A stretch of DNA of 64,000 bases from the NCBI RefSeq assembly GCF_900129885.1, contig NZ_FQXE01000007.1:160313-224312 (forward strand), read 5' to 3'. The notes below the pieces were generated by a model. That model worked only from the letters and a program-made list of their open reading frames with translations. It did no database searches and was not told the DNA's origin. Positions 18,643 to 28,408 of this stretch are shown here, piece after piece. Each line of letters starts with the position of its first letter. Position 1 is the first letter of the stretch. The DNA is from Pollutimonas bauzanensis. GTDB lineage: Bacteria > Pseudomonadota > Gammaproteobacteria > Burkholderiales > Burkholderiaceae_B. The translations under genes were made by a program, and so were the position numbers.

Positions 18643-19803
18643 ATGCAGTCCACTAAAGGATACAAACTTTTGGCCGCGACGGCCGCCATCACGGCCGGCT
18701 TTGCTTTCGGCGCTGCGCAGGCGGCCGACACCGCGGTGGTGAAACTGGGCTTTGCCGCGCCATTGACCGGGCCGCAGTCGCACTACGGCGAGGACATGAA
18801 AAACGGCCTGACGCTTGCGCTCGAAGAGGCCAACAAGCAAAACATCCAGCTCGATGGCAAGACGGCCAAATTCGAGCTGGTCACGCGCGACGACCAGGCC
18901 GATCCGCGCACGGCGGTGCAGGTGGCCCAGCAGATCGTCGATGACGGCGTGGATGGCGTGCTCGGCCATTTCAATTCCGGCACCACGATACCCGCGTCCA
19001 GCGTATACAACGATGCCGGCCTGCCGCAGATAGCCATGGCGACATCGCCCGAATATACCGACCAAGGCTACAAAACCACGTTTCGCATGATGACCAGCGA
19101 CACGCAGCAGGGCGCCGCGGCCGGCGAATTCATCGTCAAGGACCTGGGCGCCAAAACCGTCGCCCTGATCGACGACCGCACCGCCTACGGGCAAGGCCTG
19201 GCCGATCAGGTCGCCAAGGCCGTGGAAGCAGCCGGCGGCAAGGTGATCTCGCGCGAATACACCACCGACAAGGCCAATGATTTCACCTCCATCCTGACCA
19301 ACATCAAGGCCAAGGCCCCCGCCGCCATCTTCTTCGGCGGCCTGGATGCGCAATCCGGCCCGATGCGCCGCCAGATGGCCACGCTGGGCATCCAGGCGCC
19401 CCTGGTGTCCGGAGAAATGACGCGCAGCGACACTTTCCTCAAGCTGGCCGGCAATGCCGCCAATGGCACCTTTGCTTCGCTCGCCGGCGTGCCGCTCAAG
19501 CAAATGGCCGCCGGTGAAAAATTCGAAGCCGACTACAAGGCCCGCTTCAAGGCCGATCCCGGCGTCTACGCGCCTTACGCCTATGACGGCGCCTGGAACA
19601 TGATCACCGCCATGAAGGAAGCCGGTTCGGCCAAGCCCAAGGCCTATCTGCCCAAGCTCGCCGCCCTCAAGCGCTCCGGCGCGACCAGCCAGGACATTGC
19701 CTACGACGCCAAGGGCGACCTGAAGGAAATCTCGGTCACCATCTATGAAGTCAAGAACGGCAAATGGGAAATGGTCAAGACCATGGTCAGCAAGGCCGAC
19801 TAA
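18643..19803 (+). CDS. livJ: Branched-chain amino acid ABC transporter, substrate-binding protein
   Basis: A 386-residue periplasmic binding protein with a signal peptide cut near Ala-Gln-Ala-Ala (residues 25-28). The mature start VVKLGFAAPLTGPQSHYGEDMKNGLTLALEEAN and DGVLGHFNSGTTIPASSVYNDAGLPQIAMATSPEYT are diagnostic of LivJ/LivK-type type I folds. It should bind leucine, isoleucine, valine or related amino acids. A CGGAGATAG element precedes the ATG. It heads the operon livJ-livH-livM-livG-livF; a hairpin after it may lower expression of the downstream genes relative to the binding protein. Confidence 0.92.
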   Translation: MQSTKGYKLLAATAAITAGFAFGAAQAADTAVVKLGFAAPLTGPQSHYGEDMKNGLTLALEEANKQNIQLDGKTAKFELVTRDDQADPRTAVQVAQQIVDDGVDGVLGHFNSGTTIPASSVYNDAGLPQIAMATSPEYTDQGYKTTFRMMTSDTQQGAAAGEFIVKDLGAKTVALIDDRTAYGQGLADQVAKAVEAAGGKVISREYTTDKANDFTSILTNIKAKAPAAIFFGGLDAQSGPMRRQMATLGIQAPLVSGEMTRSDTFLKLAGNAANGTFASLAGVPLKQMAAGEKFEADYKARFKADPGVYAPYAYDGAWNMITAMKEAGSAKPKAYLPKLAALKRSGATSQDIAYDAKGDLKEISVTIYEVKNGKWEMVKTMVSKAD

Positions 19804-19833
19804 AAGCAGCGACGCTTTTCCGTGGTCCTTCCA

Positions 19834-19852
19834 GGGCCGGCTGCGCCGGCCC
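19834..19852 (+). terminator. Intercistronic hairpin between livJ and livH
   Basis: GGGCCGG-CTGCG-CCGGCCC forms a 7-bp GC-only stem, followed by GTTTCTTG, a weak T-rich tail. It lies 30 bp after the livJ stop and 19 bp before livH. It probably acts as a partial terminator or mRNA-stabilising stem that allows more binding protein than permease, a common arrangement in ABC operons. Confidence 0.5.
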
Positions 19853-19871
19853 GTTTCTTGAGTCATAAAGC

Positions 19872-20804
19872 ATGGAAATTCTCATACAACAGTTGATCAA
19901 TGGCATCACTGTGGGCAGCGTCTATGCCCTGGTTGCCCTTGGCTACACCATGGTTTATGGAATCATAGGCCTGATCAATTTCGCCCATGGCGACGTCGTC
20001 ATGGTCGGCGCCATGGTGGCGACCACAATGGTGGTCACACTGATAGGCGCGGACCCCGGCGGCACTTCGGCCTGGCTGGCCATCTCGGTCGCCCTGCTGG
20101 TGTCCATCCCGCTATGCATGGCCCTGGGCTGGCTGGCGGAGCGCTACGCCTATCGTCCGCTGCGCCGCGCGCCGCGGCTGGCGGCGCTGATCACGGCCAT
20201 CGGCGTTTCCATCATCATCCAGAACCTGGCGATGATGGTATGGGGCCGCAATTACCTGAGCTTCCCGCACATCATCGAACCCGTCATCTTCCCGATAGGC
20301 GGGGCGCGCATCAGCCTTCTGCAGGTGCTCATCATCGTGGCCGCGACCGCCATCATGGCCGGCCTGCTGCTGGTGGTGCACCGCACCCGCCTGGGCACCG
20401 CCATGCGCGCCACCGCCCAGAACCGCGAGGTGGCCGGCCTGATGGGCGTGAACATCAATACCGTCATATCCGCGGCCTTCCTGATCGGCTCGGCGCTGGC
20501 CGCCGTCGCGGGAGTCATGGTCACCACCTATTACGGGGTGGCGCAATACACCATGGGCTTCCTGCTGGGCCTCAAAGCGTTCACGGCGGCGGTCCTGGGC
20601 GGCATCGGCAACCTGGGCGGCGCCATGCTGGGCGGCTTGCTGCTGGGCATTATCGAATCCCTGGGCGCCGGCTATATCGGCGACCTCACCGGCGGCGTGT
20701 TCGGCAGCAATTACCAGGACGTCTTCTCGTTCATTGTGCTGATACTGGTGCTGGTTTTCCGCCCGTCGGGACTGCTGGGCGAACGCGTAGGAGACCGCGC
20801 ATGA
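19872..20804 (+). CDS. livH: Branched-chain amino acid ABC permease LivH
   Basis: A 310-residue inner-membrane permease with about eight hydrophobic segments. The N-terminus (QQLINGITVGSVYALVALGYTMVYGIIGLINFAHGDV) is the LivH signature, and the cytoplasmic loop AMRATAQNREVAGLMGVNINTVI is the ATPase-docking region. With LivM it forms the channel for the substrate delivered by LivJ. Its stop overlaps the livM start (ATGA), so translation is coupled. Confidence 0.93.
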   Translation: MEILIQQLINGITVGSVYALVALGYTMVYGIIGLINFAHGDVVMVGAMVATTMVVTLIGADPGGTSAWLAISVALLVSIPLCMALGWLAERYAYRPLRRAPRLAALITAIGVSIIIQNLAMMVWGRNYLSFPHIIEPVIFPIGGARISLLQVLIIVAATAIMAGLLLVVHRTRLGTAMRATAQNREVAGLMGVNINTVISAAFLIGSALAAVAGVMVTTYYGVAQYTMGFLLGLKAFTAAVLGGIGNLGGAMLGGLLLGIIESLGAGYIGDLTGGVFGSNYQDVFSFIVLILVLVFRPSGLLGERVGDRA

Positions 20805-21889
20805 GCCATTCATCCGCAACCCGCGCCGGGGTTAGCCTCAAGGTATGGCTGGGCATCGCGCTGTTTGGCGTGGTGCTGGCCGTGCTTCCCTTCGTGCTCG
20901 GCATGGCCGGGCAAAGCTGGGTGCGCACGCTGAACTTCGCCTTGCTGTACGTGATGCTGGCCCTGGGCCTGAACATCGTGGTGGGCTTCGCCGGCCTGCT
21001 GGACCTGGGATATATCGCCTTCTACGCGGTCGGCGCCTATGTCTGGGCGCTGCTGGCTTCGCCGCATTTCGGCCTGCACCTGCCGTTCTGGGTGGTGCTG
21101 CCCGCCGGGGTGCTGCTGGCCGCATTTTTCGGCGCCATGCTGGGCGCGCCCACGCTCAAGCTGCGCGGCGACTACCTGGCGATCGTCACCCTGGGCTTCG
21201 GCGAAATCGTCCGCATCTTCATGAACAATCTGGATGCGCCCATCAATATCACCAACGGCCCGCAGGGGATAAACCGCGTCGATACCTTTTCGGCGGGCGG
21301 GTTTCTTTTCGGCCGGTCCCAGGAAATCTTCGGTTTCCGCATAACCGGGCCGGAGAAATACTATTACCTGCTGCTCCTGTTTACGCTCATCATCGTGGTG
21401 ATGTGCGCGCGACTGCAGAATTCGCGCATAGGGCGCGCCTGGGAGGCCGTGCGCGAAGACGAAGTGGCCGCCAAGGCCATGGGCATCAATACCCGCAACA
21501 TCAAGCTGCTGGCCTTTTCCATGGGCGCCAGCTTCGGCGGGGTGGCCGGCGCCATGTTCGCATCCATGCAGGGCTTCGTCAGTCCGGAAAGCTTCAGCCT
21601 GACTGAATCGATTTCCGTCCTGTGCATGGTGGTGCTCGGCGGCATGGGGCATATACCCGGAGTGATATTGGGCGCCATCCTGCTGTCGGTTTTCCCGGAG
21701 CTTTTGCGCGCCATCGTGGTGCCCTTGCAGCAAACGGCGTTTGGCGACGTGATACTCGATCCTGAAGGAATACGCATGCTGCTGTTCGGTTTTGCGCTGG
21801 TGCTGGTGATGATCTTCCGCCCGGCCGGGCTCTGGCCCTCCGCGGTGCGCCGCCGCGAACTGACCGCCGGCAAGGAGGGCAAGGCATGA
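20801..21889 (+). CDS. livM: Branched-chain amino acid ABC permease LivM
   Basis: A 362-residue inner-membrane permease, the second channel subunit. LNFALLYVMLALGLNIVVGFAGLLDLGYIAFYAVGAY is typical of LivM, and the docking loop reads GRAWEAVREDEVAAKAMGINTRNIKLLAF. The ATG at 20801 overlaps the livH stop and was chosen over a much longer upstream open frame that runs antiphase through livH. Its end overlaps livG by 4 bp. Confidence 0.93.
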   Translation: MSHSSATRAGVSLKVWLGIALFGVVLAVLPFVLGMAGQSWVRTLNFALLYVMLALGLNIVVGFAGLLDLGYIAFYAVGAYVWALLASPHFGLHLPFWVVLPAGVLLAAFFGAMLGAPTLKLRGDYLAIVTLGFGEIVRIFMNNLDAPINITNGPQGINRVDTFSAGGFLFGRSQEIFGFRITGPEKYYYLLLLFTLIIVVMCARLQNSRIGRAWEAVREDEVAAKAMGINTRNIKLLAFSMGASFGGVAGAMFASMQGFVSPESFSLTESISVLCMVVLGGMGHIPGVILGAILLSVFPELLRAIVVPLQQTAFGDVILDPEGIRMLLFGFALVLVMIFRPAGLWPSAVRRRELTAGKEGKA

Positions 21890-22788
21890 TTTCCGCTGCT
21901 GTGAACGCCGACGCCCGCTCCATGCCCGAATTGCTGCTGGTGGCCAACAAGCTGAGCAAGCGCTTTGGCGGCTTGCAAGCCCTGTCCGATGTCAGCTTTT
22001 CCATCTGCAAGGGGGATATCTACGGCCTCATCGGCCCCAACGGCGCGGGCAAGACCACGCTGTTCAATGTCCTGACCAGCTTGTATGTGCCGGAGTCGGG
22101 CTCGTGCAATTTCATGGGCCATCAACTGACCCGCCTCAAGCCGCACGAAATCGCCGTGGTCGGCCTGGCGCGCACCTTCCAGAACATACGCCTGTTCGGC
22201 AACCTGAGCGCCATCGAGAACGTCATGATAGGGCGGCACATCCGCACCCGGGCGGGCTTGTGGGGCGCCATTACCCGCAACAAGCGCACGCGCGCCGAGG
22301 AAGCGGCGATCGAGCGCCGCGCCCAGGAATTGCTGGATTACGTCGGCATCGGCCATCGTTCCAACGACGTGGCGCAATCCTTGCCTTACGGCGATCAGCG
22401 CCGGCTCGAAATCGCCAGGGCGCTGGCCACGGAACCGACCCTGCTGGCGCTGGACGAGCCCGCCGCCGGCATGAACGCCTCGGAAACGCTGGTGCTGCGC
22501 CGCCTGATAGAAAAGATACGCGGCGACGGCGTGACGGTGCTGCTGATCGAACACGACATGAAGCTGGTCATGGGCTTGTGCAACCGCGTGCTGGTGCTGG
22601 AATACGGCAAGGTGCTGGCCGAAGGCAAGCCCGTAGACGTGCAGCGCAACCCCAAGGTCATCGAGGCTTACCTGGGCGCGGGGGCGGCCGACCATGCGCC
22701 GGTGAAAGTGCCCGCAAGCAATCCTCTTGCGCAGGATCAGGCCAGCGGCGCCGCGGCGGCCGGCCAAAACAACAAGGACATGCAATGA
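21886..22788 (+). CDS. livG: Branched-chain amino acid ABC transporter ATPase LivG
   Basis: A 300-residue ATPase. The Walker A is GPNGAGKTT (about residue 50), the signature-motif region is LPYGDQRRLEIARAL, and the Walker B is LLALDEPAAGMN. LARTFQNIRLFGNLSAIENVMIGRH is typical of LivG. A 25-residue tail after the ABC domain is longer than usual and rich in Ala and Gly. It couples ATP hydrolysis to transport with LivF, whose start overlaps the livG stop. Confidence 0.93.
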   Translation: MISAAVNADARSMPELLLVANKLSKRFGGLQALSDVSFSICKGDIYGLIGPNGAGKTTLFNVLTSLYVPESGSCNFMGHQLTRLKPHEIAVVGLARTFQNIRLFGNLSAIENVMIGRHIRTRAGLWGAITRNKRTRAEEAAIERRAQELLDYVGIGHRSNDVAQSLPYGDQRRLEIARALATEPTLLALDEPAAGMNASETLVLRRLIEKIRGDGVTVLLIEHDMKLVMGLCNRVLVLEYGKVLAEGKPVDVQRNPKVIEAYLGAGAADHAPVKVPASNPLAQDQASGAAAAGQNNKDMQ

Positions 22789-23519
22789 GCCAGCCGGACT
22801 ACCTGCTTGAAATACGCCAACTGGACGTGGCCTACGGCGGCATACGCGCGGTGCGCGCCATGGACCTGGCGGTGGGCCGGGGTGAACTGGTCAGCCTGAT
22901 CGGCGCCAATGGCGCGGGCAAGAGCACCACCTTGCGCGCCATATGCGGCCTGGTTCCCGTGGCGGCCGGCGAAATCCTCTACGATGGCAAGTCCATCGTA
23001 GGCACGCCGTCCTACATGCTGGTGCGCCAGGGGCTGGTCATGGTGCCCGAAGGGCGCGGCATCTTCGGGCAATTGACGATAGAAGAAAACCTTGCCATGG
23101 GCGGCTACAGCCGCAATGACGCGGCCGGAGTGCAGCAGGATACGGAGCATGTCTTCAGCCTGTTTCCACGCCTGGCCGAGCGCCGCCGCCAGTCGGCCGG
23201 CACCTTGTCGGGCGGCGAGCAGCAGATGCTGGCCATGGGCCGCGCCATGATTTCCCGGCCGCGCCTGCTGCTGCTGGATGAACCGTCCATGGGGCTGGCG
23301 CCGCTGATGGTGGAAAAAATCTTCGAAGTGATACGGACGATCGCCGCGCAAGGGGTGACTATCCTGCTCATCGAGCAGAATGCCAAGCTGGCGCTGGAAA
23401 CCAGCAACCGCGGCTATGTGATGGAATCGGGACAGATCATCCTGCAAGGCCCGGCTGGCCAGTTGCTGGACGATCCCAAGGTGCGGGCGGCATATCTCGG
23501 CGAAGAGGATACGGTATAG
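22785..23519 (+). CDS. livF: Branched-chain amino acid ABC transporter ATPase LivF
   Basis: A 244-residue ATPase with Walker A GANGAGKST, signature LSGGEQQMLAMGRAM and Walker B LLLLDEPSMGLAP. LVMVPEGRGIFGQLTIEENL is the LivF hallmark. The start ATG overlaps the livG stop codon (ATGA). It closes the five-gene liv operon; about 270 bp without a gene or clear terminator separate it from the next unit. Confidence 0.93.
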   Translation: MSQPDYLLEIRQLDVAYGGIRAVRAMDLAVGRGELVSLIGANGAGKSTTLRAICGLVPVAAGEILYDGKSIVGTPSYMLVRQGLVMVPEGRGIFGQLTIEENLAMGGYSRNDAAGVQQDTEHVFSLFPRLAERRRQSAGTLSGGEQQMLAMGRAMISRPRLLLLDEPSMGLAPLMVEKIFEVIRTIAAQGVTILLIEQNAKLALETSNRGYVMESGQIILQGPAGQLLDDPKVRAAYLGEEDTV

Positions 23520-23788
23520 ACCTGCGGCGCGGGTATAGGCGCTTCCCCCGATAAAACTCTTACGCATACTCATTGTGTATATGCGACTTTGTGGCGACCC
23601 CATATCCCGCAATGCCAAGTCCGCCCATTTATTTGCCCGGAAACATTCGGGTTTTCACTTATGAATGGCGGTCATATTTGAAAATCAAATAGGCGGCGCA
23701 TGTTTCAGTCATTGCTTTAAAAGCCTGCGGATCGGATGATGAGATCTACTTGATTGTATTTCTCATTACCGCAGGAGTAACCATTTCC

Positions 23789-25210
23789 GTGTCGCCCTTG
23801 AACGAAACGTCCCGCTACGCGGCTTACTTCTGCGGACTTCAACTGGATGAGATTCCGCGCGATATCGTGCATAGCGCGCGCTGGCTGATTCTGGATACTT
23901 TGGGCTGCATCGCGGCGGCGCAGGCTACGCCGCCGGCGGCGCCTATTGCACAGGTGGCGGAACTGTTTGGCGGCGCGCCAGGGGCTTCGCAGGCGGGGCT
24001 CGCCGCGGATGTTGGCGTGGCGCGCGCGGTCTATGCCAATGCACGCCTGGCGAATTTGCTGGATTTCGATGAAACCTATCCTGTCGGCGTGCATTTTGGC
24101 GTGGGCGCCGTCGCAGCGGCCATAGGCGCCGCCGAATCCGGCGGTCGCAGCGGTCGCGATTTGTTGACGGGAGTCATCGCGGGCTACGAGGCGGGCGCGC
24201 GCATGGCAAGCGCCATCGGGCCCATGATGCAAGTATCTGATGGCGTGGTGGCAGGCTTCTCCCGTGTATGGGGCGTCGCCGCGCCGGTTGTGGTGGCCGC
24301 CTGCGTCGCCTACGGGCGCACGCTGGGAGCAGGGCCGGCTGTGCTGGCGCGCGCATTGGGCATTGCGGGGTCGAATATCCCCTTGCCCATAGGCAGCAAA
24401 TGGTCGGACGCTATTGACTTGCCCGATGTCAAATATTGCGATGCAGGCTGGTGCGCCGTGGCGGGCGTGCATGGCGTGCATTCGGCTTTGCTGGGTTTGA
24501 CGGGATTCGAGGATATTCTCGAGGGCGAGTCGGGTATTCCGCAGGCGTATAGCGCCGTGATGGCCGACCCGCGCCTGATGCTCGATGGACTCGGCGCAAG
24601 CTGGCACCTGGCCGACCTTACCTACAAGCCCTGGCCGTGCTGCCGCTTCATGCACGCTCCGCTCAGCGCCTTGCAGCGCCTGCTGCGGCAATCGGGCATA
24701 TCCGCGGACGCCATCGAGGAAGTCATCATCCATACCGGACCGCTTGCGGATTCAGGCCGTTTCCGCAATCCGCAGCCGCGGACCTTCGCGAGCCATCAGT
24801 TCAGTTACCCGCATGTGGTGGCCATGATGGCGCTGCGGGTCAGGCCGGGGCCCGACTGGTTCGATCCCGCAATTGCGGGATCGGCGCCGGCGCTGGCCTT
24901 GCGCGCCAAGGTCAGGATAAAGCGCTTGCCCGCGGCTGACGCGTTTGCGGGCGCCATGGTCCGTAATCAGATCCGCAAGATGCCGGGCGGCGTTACGTTG
25001 AAAGCGGCCGGCAAAGAATGGACAACGATTTGCGACTACGCGGATGGCGATCCGTGGAGCGAGGATTCCAGGTTCGACCGCGATAAGGTCGTCGCCAAGT
25101 TCTTTGATCTGGCGGGACGCCAGCGCGGGGAGCCTATGCTGGCCTGGCTGGATAACGGCGAACACGAAACGACGCTGCATGACTTGACGGCATTCATACG
25201 AGAGATGTGA
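23789..25210 (+). CDS. MmgE/PrpD family protein
   Basis: A protein of about 473 residues in the MmgE/PrpD family, which contains 2-methylcitrate dehydratase, cis-aconitate decarboxylase and many uncharacterised members. Family features are the opening SARWLILDTLGCIAAA, the segment ARLANLLDFDETYPVGVHFG and the later TYKPWPCCRFMHAPLSALQRLL. The GTG at 23789 has AGGAG 11 bp upstream; a TTG at 23750 would add 13 hydrophobic residues and has poorer support. It lies 6 bp before a GlpD-like flavoprotein and ahead of a peptide-type ABC transporter, so it probably takes part in catabolism of an imported compound. The substrate is unknown. Confidence 0.8.
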   Translation: MSPLNETSRYAAYFCGLQLDEIPRDIVHSARWLILDTLGCIAAAQATPPAAPIAQVAELFGGAPGASQAGLAADVGVARAVYANARLANLLDFDETYPVGVHFGVGAVAAAIGAAESGGRSGRDLLTGVIAGYEAGARMASAIGPMMQVSDGVVAGFSRVWGVAAPVVVAACVAYGRTLGAGPAVLARALGIAGSNIPLPIGSKWSDAIDLPDVKYCDAGWCAVAGVHGVHSALLGLTGFEDILEGESGIPQAYSAVMADPRLMLDGLGASWHLADLTYKPWPCCRFMHAPLSALQRLLRQSGISADAIEEVIIHTGPLADSGRFRNPQPRTFASHQFSYPHVVAMMALRVRPGPDWFDPAIAGSAPALALRAKVRIKRLPAADAFAGAMVRNQIRKMPGGVTLKAAGKEWTTICDYADGDPWSEDSRFDRDKVVAKFFDLAGRQRGEPMLAWLDNGEHETTLHDLTAFIREM

Positions 25211-25216
25211 AAAAAA

Positions 25217-26761
25217 ATGAGCAATAGAACGGATTTATCCTCTTTGGAAGATCAGCATTTTGATGTGGTGATTATTGGCGGCGGCATCAATGGCGCGGCC
25301 GGCGCGCAACAATTGGAGGCGCGCGGCTACCGAGTCTTGCTTGCCGAAAAAGGCGATTTCGGTTCCGGGTCCAGCAGCCGGTCCAGCCGGTTGCTGCATT
25401 GCGGTTTGCGCTATCTGGCGCCAGGCGGTTCGCCATGGGAGTTCGCGCGGCATCCCTCGCGCTTGAAAACCGGCATGAACATGGCGCGCCTTGCCATTGA
25501 GGCACGCCACGATTTTGCGACGACCACGCCGACCAGAACGCAGCTATCGCGCCTGTATTTTCCGATATATAAGGGCGGCGCGTATTCAGGTTGGCAAGTC
25601 GACTTGGCGTTCAAGCTGCTGGGGCGTTTCAACGCCGGCAAGATTCCCTTGAAGTATGACCGCGTGCGTGGCAAGAACATTGCCGCCATCCCCCTGGTCA
25701 ACGCCTTGCGCGACCAGGACAGGCTCGATAGTGTCGCATCCTATGATGAGTACCAGATTTCCTGGCCGGAACGGGTCACGGCGGACGTCGCGCTGGACGC
25801 GCGCCGATTGGGGGCGGTCGTTCTGAACTATGTTGAGGCGTCGCTGGTGCAGCGTATTGCGCAAGGCTGGGAGGTCGAATTGCGCGACCAGGCCGGGTCG
25901 GGAATCGCGCGCGTCACGGCCGATGCCGTGGTCAGCACGGCCGGCATCTGGATCGACAAGGTTCTGGGCAAGCACAGGGCGGGTAAATCGCCCAAGGTGC
26001 TGGGCACCAAGGGTTCGCACATCGCGGTGGAACTGCCCCCATCGTGCCATGGCATCGGCGTGGCCACCATTAATCGCAAGAACGAACCCTTTTATTGTCT
26101 TCCGTGGGGGCGCTATCACTATTTCGGGCCGACCGAGCTCGTGTATGAAGGCGATCTTGACAGCATCAGGACCACAGAGGCGGATCGCGACTGGTTGCTG
26201 GGCGAGGCCAATCATCTGTTTCCCGGCTTCAATCTCAAGCCCGAAGACATCGTCCATACATGGTCGGGAGTGCGTCCCTTGACATGGGATGCCGCCTTGC
26301 CAAAAGGCAATCGCAACCGGGTGCTGCACGATCTTTCAAGCGATGGGCTAATGAATGTATTTGCGATGACCGGCGGTCCGGTCATGACCCATCGCTCGGC
26401 CGGCGCCGAGATCGCCGACGCGGTTGCCGCCCGTCTGGGCGTCAAGGGCCCGGCAAAAGCGGTCAAGTACAGTTCCGAGTTCCCCGATCCGCAGGATGAC
26501 GAGACGCTCGCCGCGCTGGCGGGGCGGCGTCCCGAGCCTGCCTGGCTGACCTCCCTGGTCGACGACGGACTGGTGGTGCATTTGTCGGATGCCTTGATGC
26601 GGCGCTGCGGTTTGCCTTGGTATCGGCGGCTGAGTGACGCCGATGTCGAAAATGTCGCCCTGCATCTGGGCACGCGGCTGGGATGGAGCGACGAAAAGAA
26701 GAATCAGGAAATTATAGCGTTCAGGCAGGAACTGGCGGTTCTGCAGCAGGCGGTGCCCTGA
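25217..26761 (+). CDS. GlpD-like FAD-dependent oxidoreductase
   Basis: A 514-residue flavoprotein with an N-terminal dinucleotide-binding motif, DVVIIGGGINGAAGAQQLEARGYRVLLAEKGDFGSGSSSRSSRLLHCGLRYL, resembling glycerol-3-phosphate dehydrogenase. The family's usual His-Gly-Gly in the last part reads His-Cys-Gly here. A DAO-type domain (about 15-370) and a shorter C-terminal domain (about 390-510) complete the fold. It is flanked by a PrpD-family gene and an ABC transporter rather than glycerol genes, so a substrate other than glycerol-3-phosphate is quite possible. It probably passes electrons to the quinone pool, but that is family knowledge only. Confidence 0.75.
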   Translation: MSNRTDLSSLEDQHFDVVIIGGGINGAAGAQQLEARGYRVLLAEKGDFGSGSSSRSSRLLHCGLRYLAPGGSPWEFARHPSRLKTGMNMARLAIEARHDFATTTPTRTQLSRLYFPIYKGGAYSGWQVDLAFKLLGRFNAGKIPLKYDRVRGKNIAAIPLVNALRDQDRLDSVASYDEYQISWPERVTADVALDARRLGAVVLNYVEASLVQRIAQGWEVELRDQAGSGIARVTADAVVSTAGIWIDKVLGKHRAGKSPKVLGTKGSHIAVELPPSCHGIGVATINRKNEPFYCLPWGRYHYFGPTELVYEGDLDSIRTTEADRDWLLGEANHLFPGFNLKPEDIVHTWSGVRPLTWDAALPKGNRNRVLHDLSSDGLMNVFAMTGGPVMTHRSAGAEIADAVAARLGVKGPAKAVKYSSEFPDPQDDETLAALAGRRPEPAWLTSLVDDGLVVHLSDALMRRCGLPWYRRLSDADVENVALHLGTRLGWSDEKKNQEIIAFRQELAVLQQAVP

Positions 26762-26842
26762 TACAAGCCGTGAAAAGGCGACAGGCGGATGCTCGATCGG
26801 CCAGCGCCACCAAGTGATCTTTCTTATATCGGAGGTGAAATC

Positions 26843-28405
26843 ATGCATTCATCAGACAGACTCTTCCACAACAGGCGCCGGCTGCTCAAGGCCACAGGCG
26901 CCGCCGCGGCCGCGCCGTTCGCCACTTTTCCCGGCTTGTCATGGGGGCAGGGCAAGCAGGATTTGCTGCGCGCGGGCATTACCGGCTTTAATGTAATCAA
27001 TACGCTGGATCCGGCAAAGGCTTCGCTGCTGCCCGAGTTCTACGTGATATGGGCCTGCTTCAACGGTCTGCTGAAGTTCGACGAGAAAATGCAGGTGACC
27101 GCCGATCTCGCCGAAAGCTTCTCGCCCGTCGATGGCGGATTTGAATTCGTGCTGCGCAAAGGCGTCAAGTTCCACGATGGCAGCGAGTTGACCGCCGACG
27201 ACGTCAAATTCACATTCGAGCGGCTGGCCGATCCCGCGACGGCGTCTTCCAATCGGGGGCGCTTTGCGCATGTTCGCGAAATTCGAATCCTGGATACTCA
27301 TCGCGTGCAGATCCTGGCCGACAAATCGCTGGCGACCCTGCTGTCCAGCCTGACGAACACTCGCACCGGCTCGCAGATCGTTTCGCGCAGCGCATTCAAG
27401 GCGCGCGGAGCGGCTCAATTCGAACGCCAGCCGATAGGCACGGGGGCGTATGCCGTAAAAGAATGGAAGGCCAACAGCATGGTGGAGCTCGAAGCGCATA
27501 AAGCCTACTTCCAGAGCGGCAAGCCGACCATTGCGCGCGTGCAGATGCCGCTCATACCGGAAGAGTCCAGCGGGATGCGCGCCGTGCTGGGCGGACAGCT
27601 CGATATCACGAGCACCGCGCCGTTCTCCGACATCAAGAGCCTGGAAGGCCGCAAGGATGTGCGCGTCTATCGCGCCTCCGGGCTGAACAATCGCTATATA
27701 ACGCTGAATGTCCGGCGCGCTCCTTTCGATGACGTGCATTTTCGGCGCGCCGTGTCGTTGGCGATCAACCGGGACGTGCTGGTCAATGCCGTGCTGTTCG
27801 GCGAGGGCGCGGCTGCGGGAAGCCTTTTGCCGCCAAGCTTGTCGGACCCGCGGGAACTGCCGGAGCTGGCAATCTTCAACGCTGAACGCGCCAAGGCCGA
27901 GCTGGCCAAATCCAAGTATAAAGAAGGCACGCAGGCTGTGCTGCTGGGCTGGGGCTCATCATGGTGGAAGCGATTTGCCGAGATTGTCGTCGCGCAGGTG
28001 AATCAGGTCCTGGGCACGAAGATACGCGTCGAGGTCTATGATTCGAATACCGTCTACAGCCGCCTGAAGGCGGGTGATTTCGATGCGGCGGTATGGGGCT
28101 GGCTGGGCCTTACCGACCCTGACGAATACCTGGGCGAAATCCTGGGGACAGGGCAGTGGCGGAATTTCCAGGGGTATAGCAATCCCGGCCTGGACGCCCT
28201 CCTGGAAAAGGGCCGCAACACCCTGGATCTGGCGGCTCGCAGAGAGGTGTACGCGCAGGTCGAGTCGATCGCGATCGATGACATGCCTGCCATCCCATGC
28301 TTCTACTCCAACATCCACAATCTTTCATCGCAGCGCCTGCAAGGCTTTACGCAACTGCCTTTCGGAAATTTCGGCGACCAGTTCCAGGACTTGCGCTTTG
28401 TGTAG
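26843..28405 (+). CDS. Peptide/opine-type ABC transporter substrate-binding protein (family 5)
   Basis: A 520-residue periplasmic binding protein of the DppA/OppA family. The N-terminus has a twin-arginine-like signal (NRRRLLKATGAAAAAP), suggesting Tat export. The family pattern FDEKMQVTADLAESFSPVDGGFEFVLRKGVKFHDGSELTADDVKFTFERL is complete. The ATG at 26843 has GGAGGTGA upstream, an excellent ribosome-binding site, whereas the longer in-frame start has none. Four transporter genes follow. The ligand may be a peptide, sugar or other polar compound. Confidence 0.85.
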   Translation: MHSSDRLFHNRRRLLKATGAAAAAPFATFPGLSWGQGKQDLLRAGITGFNVINTLDPAKASLLPEFYVIWACFNGLLKFDEKMQVTADLAESFSPVDGGFEFVLRKGVKFHDGSELTADDVKFTFERLADPATASSNRGRFAHVREIRILDTHRVQILADKSLATLLSSLTNTRTGSQIVSRSAFKARGAAQFERQPIGTGAYAVKEWKANSMVELEAHKAYFQSGKPTIARVQMPLIPEESSGMRAVLGGQLDITSTAPFSDIKSLEGRKDVRVYRASGLNNRYITLNVRRAPFDDVHFRRAVSLAINRDVLVNAVLFGEGAAAGSLLPPSLSDPRELPELAIFNAERAKAELAKSKYKEGTQAVLLGWGSSWWKRFAEIVVAQVNQVLGTKIRVEVYDSNTVYSRLKAGDFDAAVWGWLGLTDPDEYLGEILGTGQWRNFQGYSNPGLDALLEKGRNTLDLAARREVYAQVESIAIDDMPAIPCFYSNIHNLSSQRLQGFTQLPFGNFGDQFQDLRFV

Positions 28406-28408
28406 GGG

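Noticed and set aside
20114..20800. Upstream extension of livM through livH
   Set aside because: The first 229 codons are antiphase to LivH and show no permease features; the ATGA overlap at 20801 gives a normal LivM.
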